A stretch of DNA of 64,000 bases. It comes from Rufibacter radiotolerans. GTDB taxonomy: Bacteria; Bacteroidota; Bacteroidia; Cytophagales; Hymenobacteraceae. The position numbers and the translations under genes were made by a program. The notes under the pieces are model-generated. The model did not search any database. It saw only the letters and a list, made by a program, of their open reading frames with translations, and had not been told where the DNA came from. Positions 49,752-57,653 of this stretch are shown in pieces; within the stretch, counting starts at the first letter, position 1, and each line of letters starts with the position of its first letter. The stretch spans positions 4,741,001 to 4,805,000 of the forward strand of contig NZ_CP010777.1 of NCBI RefSeq assembly GCF_001078055.1, read 5' to 3'.

Positions 49752-50402
49752 TTACTTGCTCAGCGGGAAGCCTACTGACAGTTGGAACAAAGAGTGACGG
49801 GCATCTTTGAAATCGCCGCGGGCGGGAGAATCATCTGCCAGGTCTGTGAAGGCACCGTTGTAGCGAAGGCCTAAACTTACCCCACCCTGCGTTGCGAAGC
49901 CTATACCGGCGGCGTAACCCACCTCAAAGTCTGAGTAACCTTCTTTGCTTTTCTCGCTTACCGTACGGTCCTGCAGTTTGCCGTCTACGTAGGTTTTGGT
50001 TTTGTCATTCACATTGATCAGGTAAGACACCTGCGGACCAGCCTCCAAGAACAAAGGACCCGCTTTGATTTTAGCCAATACCGGCACGTCTATGTAATTG
50101 AAATTAGAGGTGCCTTCATAGCGGTATTCGCGGCCCAGAAGGGTAGTCTGCTCATTGTCATCATACTTGTACCCTTTGTTGGAGTACAGGATCTCCGGTT
50201 GAATGGAGAAAAAGTCGGCTACCACGGGGGCATTGAAGTAGATACCGCCGGCGAAGCCTATTTTATTGTTGTAACGAGACTCGTCCTTTAAATCTCCGGA
50301 GAGGTTAGAATAGTTTACCCCACCTTTGATCCCAAAAGAAGACTGCGCCTGTGCGGTGAAAGAAGCTACGATCACGGCCAGAGAGAAGAATAATTTTTTC
50401 AT
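49752..50402 (-). CDS. PorT-like outer-membrane beta-barrel protein (paralogue A)
   Basis: 216 residues with signal peptide MKKLFFSLAVIVASFTAQAQ. Barrel strands: SSFGIKGGVNYSNLSGDLKD, FSIQPEILYSNKGYKYD, FNYIDVPVLAKIKAG, LFLEAGPQVSYLINVNDK, FEVGYAAGIGFATQGGVSLG, LFQLSVGFPLSK. The phrases GGVNYSNL, PEILYSNKGY, YIDVPVLAKI and EAGPQVSYL recur in the next two genes, so the three are tandem paralogues. It sits in the outer membrane; the role is unknown. Confidence 0.87.
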   Translation of the reverse strand: MKKLFFSLAVIVASFTAQAQSSFGIKGGVNYSNLSGDLKDESRYNNKIGFAGGIYFNAPVVADFFSIQPEILYSNKGYKYDDNEQTTLLGREYRYEGTSNFNYIDVPVLAKIKAGPLFLEAGPQVSYLINVNDKTKTYVDGKLQDRTVSEKSKEGYSDFEVGYAAGIGFATQGGVSLGLRYNGAFTDLADDSPARGDFKDARHSLFQLSVGFPLSK

Positions 50403-50551
50403 GTTTTAGAATTTTAAAATCGGTTCCAATGTTTGCAGACCCTACTCAAACACTGTGCCTGTTTTTGGAACAATTGCCCTCTATACGGGAAGAATTTTTT
50501 TTGGATGGAGAAAAGGAGAATATTTTTTGGGGCCCTGAGAAAGGCAAAAAT

Positions 50552-50581
50552 AAAGGGGCTTCATTTGCATGAAGCCCCTTT
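50552..50581 (-). terminator. Terminator after beta-barrel paralogue B
   Basis: AAAGGGGCTTCAT / ATGAAGCCCCTTT, perfect 13-bp stem with TTGC loop, followed on the minus strand by TTTATTTTTG. Confidence 0.85.
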
Positions 50582-50606
50582 GTGCTATTGAATTGATAAC
50601 CAGGGA

Positions 50607-51254
50607 TTATTTGCTTGGGAACAAAAATCCTAAGGTTAACTGGAAGGCTTGTGAACGGGCGTTGGTCAGTTCATCATTTCCTTCTTTAGCCAGTTTGTTA
50701 ATACCACCGGTGTAACGTAAGCCTAAGCTCAAGCCGTTCTCCATTTGGTATCCAAGACCGGCCGCGTAACCAATCTCCAGTTCAGCCAGGTCATCTTTGC
50801 TCACTCTTCTTGACTGGTCATAGTCCTGGTTGTTGATTTTGGTTTCGGTGTTGTCTTTGATACCTAACAGGTAAGACACCTGCGGACCGCCTTCAAAGAA
50901 CAGACCACCGGTATTGATTCTCAGCATTACAGGTAAATCAAGGTAGTTATAGTTGATGTCCCCTTTGCTTTTGTAGGTAGTGTTGCCAATGGTGTACTCC
51001 TCGTCACGGTATTGGTAGCCGCGTTGGGAGAAAAGAAGCTCAGGCTGCACAGACAGGAAGTTGTCGCCGCTCAAGCTGAAGTTACCAGTAAGACCGCCTA
51101 CAAAACCGAGTTTGTAGTCATAGATGTCCTGGTTTTCTGCGCCAGAAAGATTAGAGTAATTTGCACCGGCCTTTAATCCAATACGTGGACCAGATTGCGC
51201 ATTGGCAAAACTGAAGGATAATGCTGCTGCTACAAATAATACAATCTTTTTCAT
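50607..51254 (-). CDS. PorT-like outer-membrane beta-barrel protein (paralogue B)
   Basis: 215 residues from the ATG at 51254 (an upstream ATG at 51287 would add 11 residues before the signal peptide MKKIVLFVAAALSFSFANAQ). Strands GLKAGANYSNLSGAENQDIY, PELLFSQRGYQYRDEEY, NYLDLPVMLRINTG, EGGPQVSYLLGIKDN and LGLRYTGGINKLAKEGNDEL match paralogues A and C. An outer-membrane barrel; the function is unknown. Confidence 0.87.
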   Translation of the reverse strand: MKKIVLFVAAALSFSFANAQSGPRIGLKAGANYSNLSGAENQDIYDYKLGFVGGLTGNFSLSGDNFLSVQPELLFSQRGYQYRDEEYTIGNTTYKSKGDINYNYLDLPVMLRINTGGLFFEGGPQVSYLLGIKDNTETKINNQDYDQSRRVSKDDLAELEIGYAAGLGYQMENGLSLGLRYTGGINKLAKEGNDELTNARSQAFQLTLGFLFPSK

Positions 51255-51287
51255 AATGTTATTTTGGTAAAGTAAAATGCTTGTCAT

Positions 51288-51508
51288 GACAACAAGCCGG
51301 GTAAAACCTCCCCGTTATACGGCTAAGACGATAAATGTTCGGATTTATTATATGGGTAAGAAAAAAAGATGATGCCGTTTATGGGGCAAGAACTTTAAAA
51401 AAGATAAATTAGGTTTAGCTGTATATTGGTATTCAATAGCTTATGAAACGGTTTTGAGCTTTTTAAAGGGGCGTAAAATTTTTACCGGACCACCTAAAAA
51501 ACAGGAAC
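51288..51508. other. Non-coding part of the gap between paralogues B and C
   Basis: AT-rich, with no gene seen. With the palindrome at 51509 and the terminator at 51643 it makes up the roughly 400-base gap. Confidence 0.45.
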
Positions 51509-51548
51509 CTGTTTTACGCCTGTTTTCTGAAAAGTAGCCCTAAAACAG
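51509..51548. repeat. Intergenic palindrome family, copy 21
   Basis: Left arm CTGTTTTACGCCTGTTTT, right arm AAAGTAGCCCTAAAACAG. The right arm is the GTAGCCC variant seen at 47145, and the left arm is the common type. Confidence 0.8.
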
Positions 51549-51642
51549 AAGAAAGGAAAAAGCCGCCAGCGGATAGAAACCGCTGACAGTCAGGAAGAGG
51601 AAATACGCGGGGGCAGGGCGCCGTTGCAGCGTTACCCATAAA

Positions 51643-51666
51643 AAAAGGCCTGCAACCAGGCCTTTT
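51643..51666 (-). terminator. Terminator after beta-barrel paralogue C
   Basis: AAAAGGCCTG / CAGGCCTTTT around CAAC, with flanking A/T runs on both sides. Confidence 0.8.
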
Positions 51667-51688
51667 CTTGTTTAGAGGTATCAATATA

Positions 51689-52249
51689 TTACCGCCCTCC
51701 CAAGAGATAACTCAGATACAGCTGGAAGACAGAGTTCTTTACTTTAGGGGCATCGTCATTGTCGCTTAGGCTGGTGAGGCCGCCCTGGTACCTTAGCCCA
51801 AAGCCCATACCGCTTTCCATTTCATAGCCCAGCCCGGCGGCATAGCCAAACTCCAGTTTCTTGAAATCATCGGTGTCGCCATCTTTCACGGCCACCAGAT
51901 ACCCTAACGTAGGGCCGCCTTCAAAGAAAATTCCGCCGGCGTTCACATGGGCCAGAATGGGCACGTCTATATAACTGAAGGTCTGGTTGTCATCGTCATC
52001 ATCTGTGAGCTCAATGGCGTATCCTTTCACAGAGAACAGAAGTTCAGGCCTAATGGAGACCATGTCTGAAAGGCCAAAGTCTAAAAAGCCTCCGCCATGA
52101 AAGCCGAACTGGTGCTTATAATCATCGGTGTTGTCGCCGGTAAGGGAGCTGTAGTTGGCGCCTGCTTTGAGGCCTAATGAGATGCCGCCTTGGGCTTGCG
52201 CGAAGTAGGTGGTGAACAACGCTGCTAATAAGAAGACTAACTTTTTCAT
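51689..52249 (-). CDS. PorT-like outer-membrane beta-barrel protein (paralogue C)
   Basis: 186 residues with signal peptide MKKLVFLLAALFTTYFAQAQ. Strands SLGLKAGANYSSLTGDNTDD, PELLFSVKGYAIELTDD, FSYIDVPILAHVNAGGIFFE, GGPTLGYLVAVKDGDTDD, GLGYEMESGMGFGLRYQGGL. Shorter than A and B, lacking one loop. Third member of the tandem cluster. Confidence 0.86.
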   Translation of the reverse strand: MKKLVFLLAALFTTYFAQAQGGISLGLKAGANYSSLTGDNTDDYKHQFGFHGGGFLDFGLSDMVSIRPELLFSVKGYAIELTDDDDDNQTFSYIDVPILAHVNAGGIFFEGGPTLGYLVAVKDGDTDDFKKLEFGYAAGLGYEMESGMGFGLRYQGGLTSLSDNDDAPKVKNSVFQLYLSYLLGGR

Positions 52250-52549
52250 GGTAAATAGTTTAAGTGGTACTAGTGTTTCAATAGGCGTAAAGTTTAAGGA
52301 GGTACAAGTGCTTCGGAAAGAAGTATAGGGATTAAGGACTATTCTTTATTTGAATGATGATACTAAGTCTTGTTTACGTTTTATTATGGTGTTAGATAAA
52401 AGAATTAAAAGGTTTGTTTCTCTGCTACTACACACCGCTTGGTATTTCCAGGATTTTAAATCTAAAGGCCTTATTATGAGACCGTTTTCGTTTGGATTAC
52501 CCCTATCTGAGAATCATTTTTAACAAACTGCCGCTACCTACAGGCTATA
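52250..52549. other. Upstream gap of paralogue C
   Basis: 300 AT-rich bases without a gene or a palindrome-family copy. It presumably holds the promoter of paralogue C. Confidence 0.45.
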
Positions 52550-52594
52550 AAGCACAAATGCACCGCCCTTGTGGAAGGCGGTGCATTTGTGCTT
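52550..52594. terminator. Long hairpin after the comM gene
   Basis: Perfect 18-bp stem: AAGCACAAATGCACCGCC (52550-52567) with GGCGGTGCATTTGTGCTT (52577-52594), loop CTTGTGGAA. The following T run is short, so it may be a stability hairpin rather than an efficient terminator. Confidence 0.65.
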
Positions 52595-52619
52595 GAAGAA
52601 AAGTTAAAGGGAAAGGTTA

Positions 52620-54158
52620 TTACCCGGCCCAGCCCTCCCGGTCCAGGCTGCGGTATTGGATCGCCTCTGCCAGGTGCTCAATCTTTATTTCCTCTGAGCC
52701 GGCCAGATCAGCGATGGTGCGGCTCACTTTCAGAATACGGTCATAGGCCCGCGCCGAGAGGCCCAGTTTCTCCATGGCGGCTTTTAAGAGCAGTCGGCCT
52801 GATTCATTAATGCGGCACAGGTCCTTCACCATTTGGGGCGGCATCATAGCATTGGAATGGATCTCGGGGAACTCCTTAAACCGCTCTGCCTGCCATTGTC
52901 GCGCCCGTTCTACCCGTTCCCGTATATCACCGCTGGTTTCGGTCTTGCGGGTCTCGGTCATCTGGTCAAACGAAACCGGCGTCACCTCCACGTGCAGGTC
53001 AATGCGGTCCAGCAAAGGCCCACTTACCTTATTGAGGTAGCGCTGCACCACGCCGGGACCGCAGACACACTCCTTGTTAGGATCATTGTAGAAGCCGCAC
53101 GGACACGGGTTCATACTGGCCACCAGCATAAAGTTCGCCGGGAAATCAATGGTGAGGCGGGCCCGGGAAACGGTGACCCTGCGCTCTTCCAGTGGCTGGC
53201 GCATCACCTCCAGCACCGACCGCTTGAACTCCGGTAACTCATCCAGAAATAACACCCCGTTATGCGACAAGGAAATCTCGCCGGGTTGTGGGTTGCCACC
53301 GCCGCCCACCAATGCCACATCTGAAATAGTGTGGTGCGGTGACCTGAAAGGCCGTTGTGCCAGCAAAGAACCCTGCGCACCCAGTTTGCCAGCCACCGAG
53401 TGAATCTTGGTAGTTTCCAGGGCTTCATGCAGCGTAAGGGGCGGTAAGATAGAGGGAAGCCGCTTGGCCAGCATGGTTTTACCCGCGCCAGGCGGACCGA
53501 TCATGATCACGTTATGGCCACCGGCGGCGGCAATCTCCAAGGCGCGCTTGATATTCTCCTGGCCCTGAACATCGGCAAAGTCGGCGGTGTATTGGTGTAC
53601 GGTAGATTGGAAGATGTCGCGGGTATCTATCTTGACCGGGTCAATGGCCAGGTTTCCGCTCAGAAAATCAATGGCTTCTTTCAGGTTAGACACGCCAATC
53701 ACTTCCAGGTTATTGACAATGGCGGCTTCCTGTGCGTTTTGGGTAGGGAGAATAAAGCCTTTAAAGCCTTCTTTGCGGGCCTGTATGGCAATGGGCAAGA
53801 CACCTTTAATGGGTCTTAGTTCGCCGTCCAGGGCCAGCTCGCCCATGATCACATATTGTTCCAGGTTCTGTAGAGGCAGTTGCTCTGAGGCCGCCAGAAT
53901 ACCAATAGCAATGGGCAGGTCATAGGCAGAGCCTTCTTTCCGGACGTTGGCCGGGGCCATGTTGATGACCACCTTCAGGCGCGGCATCTTGTAGCCATTG
54001 TGTTTCAAAGCAGACTCAATGCGCTGCTCGCTTTCTTTCACCGCGTTGTCTGGCAGGCCCACCATATAATACTTGGTGCCCGCAGATACATTTACTTCAA
54101 TGGTAATGGTATAGGCGTTCACACCCTGCACCGCACTACCGAAGGTCTTTACCAGCAT
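52620..54158 (-). CDS. comM: YifB/ComM family Mg-chelatase-like AAA+ ATPase
   Basis: 512 residues. An N-terminal Lon-like ChlI domain (NVSAGTKYYMVGLPDNAVKE, AYDLPIAIGILAASEQLPLQ) is followed by the AAA+ core with Walker A GPPGAGKTMLAKRLP and the RSPHHTISDVALVGGGG stretch. DELPEFKRSVLEVMRQPLEE, MNPCPCGFYNDPNKECVCGP and the Mg-chelatase C-terminal domain (RAYDRILKVSRTIADLAGSE) follow. ComM is a DNA helicase that promotes branch migration during natural transformation in characterised species. A full-length protein. Confidence 0.93.
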   Translation of the reverse strand: MLVKTFGSAVQGVNAYTITIEVNVSAGTKYYMVGLPDNAVKESEQRIESALKHNGYKMPRLKVVINMAPANVRKEGSAYDLPIAIGILAASEQLPLQNLEQYVIMGELALDGELRPIKGVLPIAIQARKEGFKGFILPTQNAQEAAIVNNLEVIGVSNLKEAIDFLSGNLAIDPVKIDTRDIFQSTVHQYTADFADVQGQENIKRALEIAAAGGHNVIMIGPPGAGKTMLAKRLPSILPPLTLHEALETTKIHSVAGKLGAQGSLLAQRPFRSPHHTISDVALVGGGGNPQPGEISLSHNGVLFLDELPEFKRSVLEVMRQPLEERRVTVSRARLTIDFPANFMLVASMNPCPCGFYNDPNKECVCGPGVVQRYLNKVSGPLLDRIDLHVEVTPVSFDQMTETRKTETSGDIRERVERARQWQAERFKEFPEIHSNAMMPPQMVKDLCRINESGRLLLKAAMEKLGLSARAYDRILKVSRTIADLAGSEEIKIEHLAEAIQYRSLDREGWAG

Positions 54159-54264
54159 AGAATATCCAGATCCAATATTGTATTTATCTTGAGGGGGCCA
54201 ACAGTAAAGTGTTGGAATTAATTCCGTTACCGTTCTGAAAGGCTGTTTTCTTTAAGGACCGTTT

Positions 54265-54304
54265 CTGTTTAGAGGCTGTTTTTCATAAAACAGGCCTAAA
54301 ACAG
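54265..54304. repeat. Intergenic palindrome family, copy 22
   Basis: Left arm CTGTTTAGAGGCTGTTTT, right arm AAAACAGGCCTAAAACAG, one arm decayed. It lies between comM and gmhA. Confidence 0.82.
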
Positions 54305-54354
54305 AAAATGAAGCCCACAGGCTTCACTTTCTAAATGATCGTTTCTTCTGCTTA

Positions 54355-54954
54355 TTAAAGAGAAATGGAATAGGCCATGTGTTTCTCCAGCAGCAAGATC
54401 AAAATATGAATGACCTTGATATGTACCTCTTGTATTCTATCGGCGTAGCCGAAGTGGGGGACCCTGATCTCTACCTCACTGAGAGAAGCCAGTTGACCTC
54501 CGTCTTTGCCCGTGAGCGTGACCACGTGGGCGCCCATTTCTTTGGCTACCTGGGCGGCCTTTAACACGTTGCCGGAGTTTCCGCTGGTGCTTATGCCCAG
54601 GAGCACATCGCCGGGGCGGATGAGGGCCTGCACGTAGCGGGAGAACACTTGGTCATAGCCATAGTCATTGGAAACGCAGCTCAGGTGGCTGGGGTCTGAG
54701 ATGGAAATGGCGGCCATGGGGGCACGGTCATCGCGGTAGCGGCCGGTGAGTTCCTCTGCAAAGTGCATGGCATCACACATGGAGCCGCCGTTGCCGCAAG
54801 ACAAAATCTTACCCCCATTCTGCAGGCAGGTAGCCATGACCTGGGCCGCCTCCTCAATGACCTGGAGGGAGCTGGGTTGGGCTATAAAATTGGTAAGTAC
54901 TTCTTGGGCTTGTTGCAGTTCCTGCAGAATAAGGGAAGAAGGGGTGGTTTCCAT
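54355..54954 (-). CDS. gmhA: Sedoheptulose 7-phosphate isomerase (SIS domain)
   Basis: 199 residues of SIS fold. It converts sedoheptulose 7-phosphate to D-glycero-D-manno-heptose 7-phosphate, the first step of lipopolysaccharide heptose synthesis. Motifs: GGKILSCGNGGSMCDAMHFA, EELTGRYRDDRAP, DVLLGISTSGNSGNVLKA and the zinc/catalytic region VHIKVIHILILLLEKHM. The start directly follows the stop of the next upstream gene with no spacer. Confidence 0.9.
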   Translation of the reverse strand: METTPSSLILQELQQAQEVLTNFIAQPSSLQVIEEAAQVMATCLQNGGKILSCGNGGSMCDAMHFAEELTGRYRDDRAPMAAISISDPSHLSCVSNDYGYDQVFSRYVQALIRPGDVLLGISTSGNSGNVLKAAQVAKEMGAHVVTLTGKDGGQLASLSEVEIRVPHFGYADRIQEVHIKVIHILILLLEKHMAYSISL

Positions 54955-55446
54955 TTAATAATGAGGCCGGTGGTCTGTCGGCGGCAGGTTTGGGTTCTCG
55001 TCTGGGTTAAGCGTGGGCGGAATAGGCGCCGGCGTAATAATGGGTCCCTGGTCCTCCTCTATGTTGTCATCTAACCGGTGGTGACTGGTTGACTGGGTAT
55101 AGGTAGTGTCTGCTGGTTTGGTCCAGGTGGGATCAGGAACGGTGGTCACGGGCGGAGGCGTTGCCTTGAGGCGTTGGTCATACAACTGCGCCTTCAGCTC
55201 GGTGATCTGCCGGTGCTCTTTGTCCAGGCCCCGCTTTAAGGTGGCAATATACGCGTTTTCCACGATCAGTTCTGCCAGCAGCAAGATGGCGCCCGCCCAC
55301 AGCATGCGGTTGAAGAACTCGGCGTTGTCGGTCATGTCAAACAGAGCCACAAACTTAGACACGCTTAAAATGCGCAGCAGAAACAGAAAGACGGTGATGA
55401 GGTACACCATCACCAGAACATTTAAGACCTTTTTCAGAGATTCCAT
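54955..55446 (-). CDS. Hypothetical two-helix membrane protein with a Pro-rich tail
   Basis: 163 residues. Membrane helices near 9-28 (VLVMVYLITVFLFLLRILS) and 47-66 (MLWAGAILLLAELIVENAYI) are followed by a coiled coil (LDKEHRQITELKAQLYDQRL) and a Pro-rich tail (ATPPPVTTVPDPTWTKPADT onward). No family recognised. Its stop touches the gmhA start, so the two are one transcription unit. Confidence 0.72.
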   Translation of the reverse strand: MESLKKVLNVLVMVYLITVFLFLLRILSVSKFVALFDMTDNAEFFNRMLWAGAILLLAELIVENAYIATLKRGLDKEHRQITELKAQLYDQRLKATPPPVTTVPDPTWTKPADTTYTQSTSHHRLDDNIEEDQGPIITPAPIPPTLNPDENPNLPPTDHRPHY

Positions 55447-55551
55447 ATAAGCAGAGGTTGAATAAACATTAGAGATTATGAATATTCTAACCTTTACGGG
55501 AAAACCAAGATTTAGCTGTGGTTCTGTTTGTTTCTTTTGAAAAGCGGCTTC

Positions 55552-55589
55552 TGGTTTGGGCCTGTTTTCCAGAAAACAGCCTCAAAAGG
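55552..55589. repeat. Intergenic palindrome family, copy 23
   Basis: Arms GGTTTGGGCCTGTTTT and AAAACAGCCTCAAAAGG, imperfect. It lies between the 54955 gene and the exporter gene, beyond the 3' end of the exporter. Confidence 0.82.
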
Positions 55590-55665
55590 ATTGCTGGTTG
55601 TTGATTGTTTCTCAATGCTGCTCCAGTTACTGTGCAGGCCTTAAAACAATCAACAATTAGCAATT
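55590..55665. repeat. AT-rich inverted repeat next to the exporter stop codon
   Basis: Arms at 55590-55610 and 55645-55665 (TTGCTGGTTGTTGATTGTTT with AAACAATCAACAATTAGCAA) pair with two mismatches. It is followed within 11 bases by the exporter stop. Similar arms occur at 61791-61940. Confidence 0.7.
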
Positions 55666-55675
55666 GAGCAATCAC

Positions 55676-57505
55676 CTAAGTAGTCTGCATCTGGGTGAGC
55701 TTGAAGTAGAGGCCACTCTGGCGGACCAGCTCCTGGTGGTTGCCGCGTTCCACAATACGGCCGCCTTGCAATACAATGATCTCGTCTGCGTGCTGAATGG
55801 TGCTGAGGCGGTGGGCTATGACAATGGAGGTGCGGTTCTTCATGAGGTTGGTGAGGGCTTCCTGTACCAGTTTCTCAGACTCGGTGTCCAGGGCAGAGGT
55901 GGCCTCATCCATGATCAGGATAGGTGGGTTCTTGAGGATAGCGCGGGCAATGCTCAGACGCTGGCGCTGGCCGCCAGAGAGTTTGCCACCGCGGTCGCCA
56001 ATCATGGTCTGGTACCCATCCGGGCTCTGCGTGATGAACTCGTGGGCGTTGGCAATCTTGGCGGCGGCAATCACCTCAGCCTCGGTAGCATCTGTTTTGT
56101 TGAAGGCGATGTTGTTGAAAATGGTATCATTGAATAGGATGGACTCCTGCGTGACAATGCCCATCTGCTCTCTAATGGAGAATAACGAACAATCGCGCAG
56201 GTCCAGGCCGTCAATGGTGATGGCGCCTTCGGTGGGGTCATAGAAACGCGGTAGTAAGTCTGCCAGCGTAGATTTTCCTCCGCCCGAGGGCCCTACCAAC
56301 GCGATGGTCTTGCCTTTTGGTATGCGCAGGTTAATGTCTTGCAGAATAGGGTCGGCGGCATATTTAAAGCCTACGTTTTTAAACTCAATCTCATGTGAGA
56401 ACGGCGGAAGCACTTTGGCATCGGGCTTGTCTCTGATCAAAGGCTGGGTGTCAACCAACGCCAGAACCCGCTCGCCGGCTACCAGGCCGCGCTGGATGTT
56501 GCTGAACGCATTGGAGATGGCCTTCACCGGCGATAACACCTGCGAGAACAGAATCAAATAGCCAATCAGGGCCGCCGCCTCCAGGTCAGATTCGCCGCTT
56601 AATACCAGGGAACCGCCATAATATAGAATACCGGCCACCACGGTCACGCCCATGAACTCAGACATCGGCGAAGCCAGGCTGCGCTTGTTGTTCATAGAGG
56701 TAATGATGCGGGCATACCGGCTGTTGCTTTCCCTGAACTTATCTATCACATACGGTTGCGCATTAAAGCCTTTCACTACCCGCAGGCCGCCTAAGGTCTC
56801 GTCAATAATGCCTAAAATAGACCCCAGCGCGTCTTGCCCCTGCGATGATTGGCGTTTCAGTTTCTTTGAGATGCTTGAGATAATCAAACCTGAGATAGGC
56901 AGCACCAGCAAACTGAACAGCGTAAGCCGCGGCGACATGTAGAACAGCACGCCAAAATAGCCAATGACCAGAAAGGGCTCCCGGAACAGCACGTTGAGCG
57001 TGCTCACCACCGAGTTCTCCACCTCTAGCACGTCATTGGTGAGGGTAGACATGATGTTGCCCTTGCGCTTGTCTGAGAAAAAACCCAACTGTAGCTGTGT
57101 GAGGCGCTCATACACCTGCATGCGGAGGTTCTTCACCACCTTAGCCCGTACCACGCCTTCAATCCTGAGGCCAATGTACCGGAACAGGTTGGTGAGCATG
57201 ACAGACGCGATTAAAATCAAACAGATGAATTTAAGGGCGCCCAGCTTCCCCTGGTTCTGGATCACCTGCCCGAAATAGTAGTAGAAAAAGTCCTTGGCCC
57301 AGCCAAAGCTGAAGGTAAACTCAGGGCGCTGCATCACAGAAACTTCCTGCAGGGCCACCTGGTCAAACAAGATATTCAACAACGGCACCAGCAGCGCAAA
57401 GTTCATGATCCCGAACACCGTGGCCAGCAAGGTGGCAATGGCGTAGGTGGGAACGTACTGGCTGAAAGGGCGCGCGAAGTTGAGAAGACGGAAATAAGTT
57501 TTCAT
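55676..57505 (-). CDS. MsbA-like ABC exporter (ATP-binding and permease)
   Basis: 609 residues. An N-terminal six-helix membrane domain is followed by a nucleotide-binding domain: Walker A GPSGGGKST, Q-loop region QMGIVTQESILF, signature LSGGQRQRLSIARAI, Walker B ILIMDEATSALD, H-loop IVIAHRLS. It resembles lipid A / lipopolysaccharide-core flippases. A TACCTTTG box lies 5 bases upstream of the ATG at 57505, so translation must be leaderless or nearly so. Confidence 0.94.
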   Translation of the reverse strand: MKTYFRLLNFARPFSQYVPTYAIATLLATVFGIMNFALLVPLLNILFDQVALQEVSVMQRPEFTFSFGWAKDFFYYYFGQVIQNQGKLGALKFICLILIASVMLTNLFRYIGLRIEGVVRAKVVKNLRMQVYERLTQLQLGFFSDKRKGNIMSTLTNDVLEVENSVVSTLNVLFREPFLVIGYFGVLFYMSPRLTLFSLLVLPISGLIISSISKKLKRQSSQGQDALGSILGIIDETLGGLRVVKGFNAQPYVIDKFRESNSRYARIITSMNNKRSLASPMSEFMGVTVVAGILYYGGSLVLSGESDLEAAALIGYLILFSQVLSPVKAISNAFSNIQRGLVAGERVLALVDTQPLIRDKPDAKVLPPFSHEIEFKNVGFKYAADPILQDINLRIPKGKTIALVGPSGGGKSTLADLLPRFYDPTEGAITIDGLDLRDCSLFSIREQMGIVTQESILFNDTIFNNIAFNKTDATEAEVIAAAKIANAHEFITQSPDGYQTMIGDRGGKLSGGQRQRLSIARAILKNPPILIMDEATSALDTESEKLVQEALTNLMKNRTSIVIAHRLSTIQHADEIIVLQGGRIVERGNHQELVRQSGLYFKLTQMQTT

Positions 57506-57510
57506 TGCCG

Positions 57511-57518
57511 CAAAGGTA
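57511..57518 (-). promoter_or_regulatory. -7 box directly before the exporter ATG
   Basis: TACCTTTG on the minus strand, separated from the start codon by 5 bases (CGGCA). No -33 TTTG is seen at the usual distance. Confidence 0.5.
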
Positions 57519-57558
57519 AGGCTTTGCCGGGGAAAACCCTGCTTTCCCGGAGGCTACC

Positions 57559-57597
57559 CGTTTTGAGGCCGTTTTTGGGAAAACAGGGCCAAAACAG
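57559..57597. repeat. Intergenic palindrome family, copy 24
   Basis: Arms CGTTTTGAGGCCGTTTTT and AAAACAGGGCCAAAACAG. It lies between the exporter start and the remB end and abuts the hairpin at 57597. Confidence 0.85.
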
Positions 57598-57633
57598 CAT
57601 CGCCCGCCTCTCTTGTTGGAAAGCGGGCGATGC
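57597..57633 (-). terminator. Terminator after remB
   Basis: GCATCGCCCGC (57597-57607) and GCGGGCGATGC (57623-57633), a perfect 11-bp stem. The T run on the minus side is supplied by the adjacent palindrome. Confidence 0.7.
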
Positions 57634-57653
57634 TGGTAAAAAGGTAGTATGTT

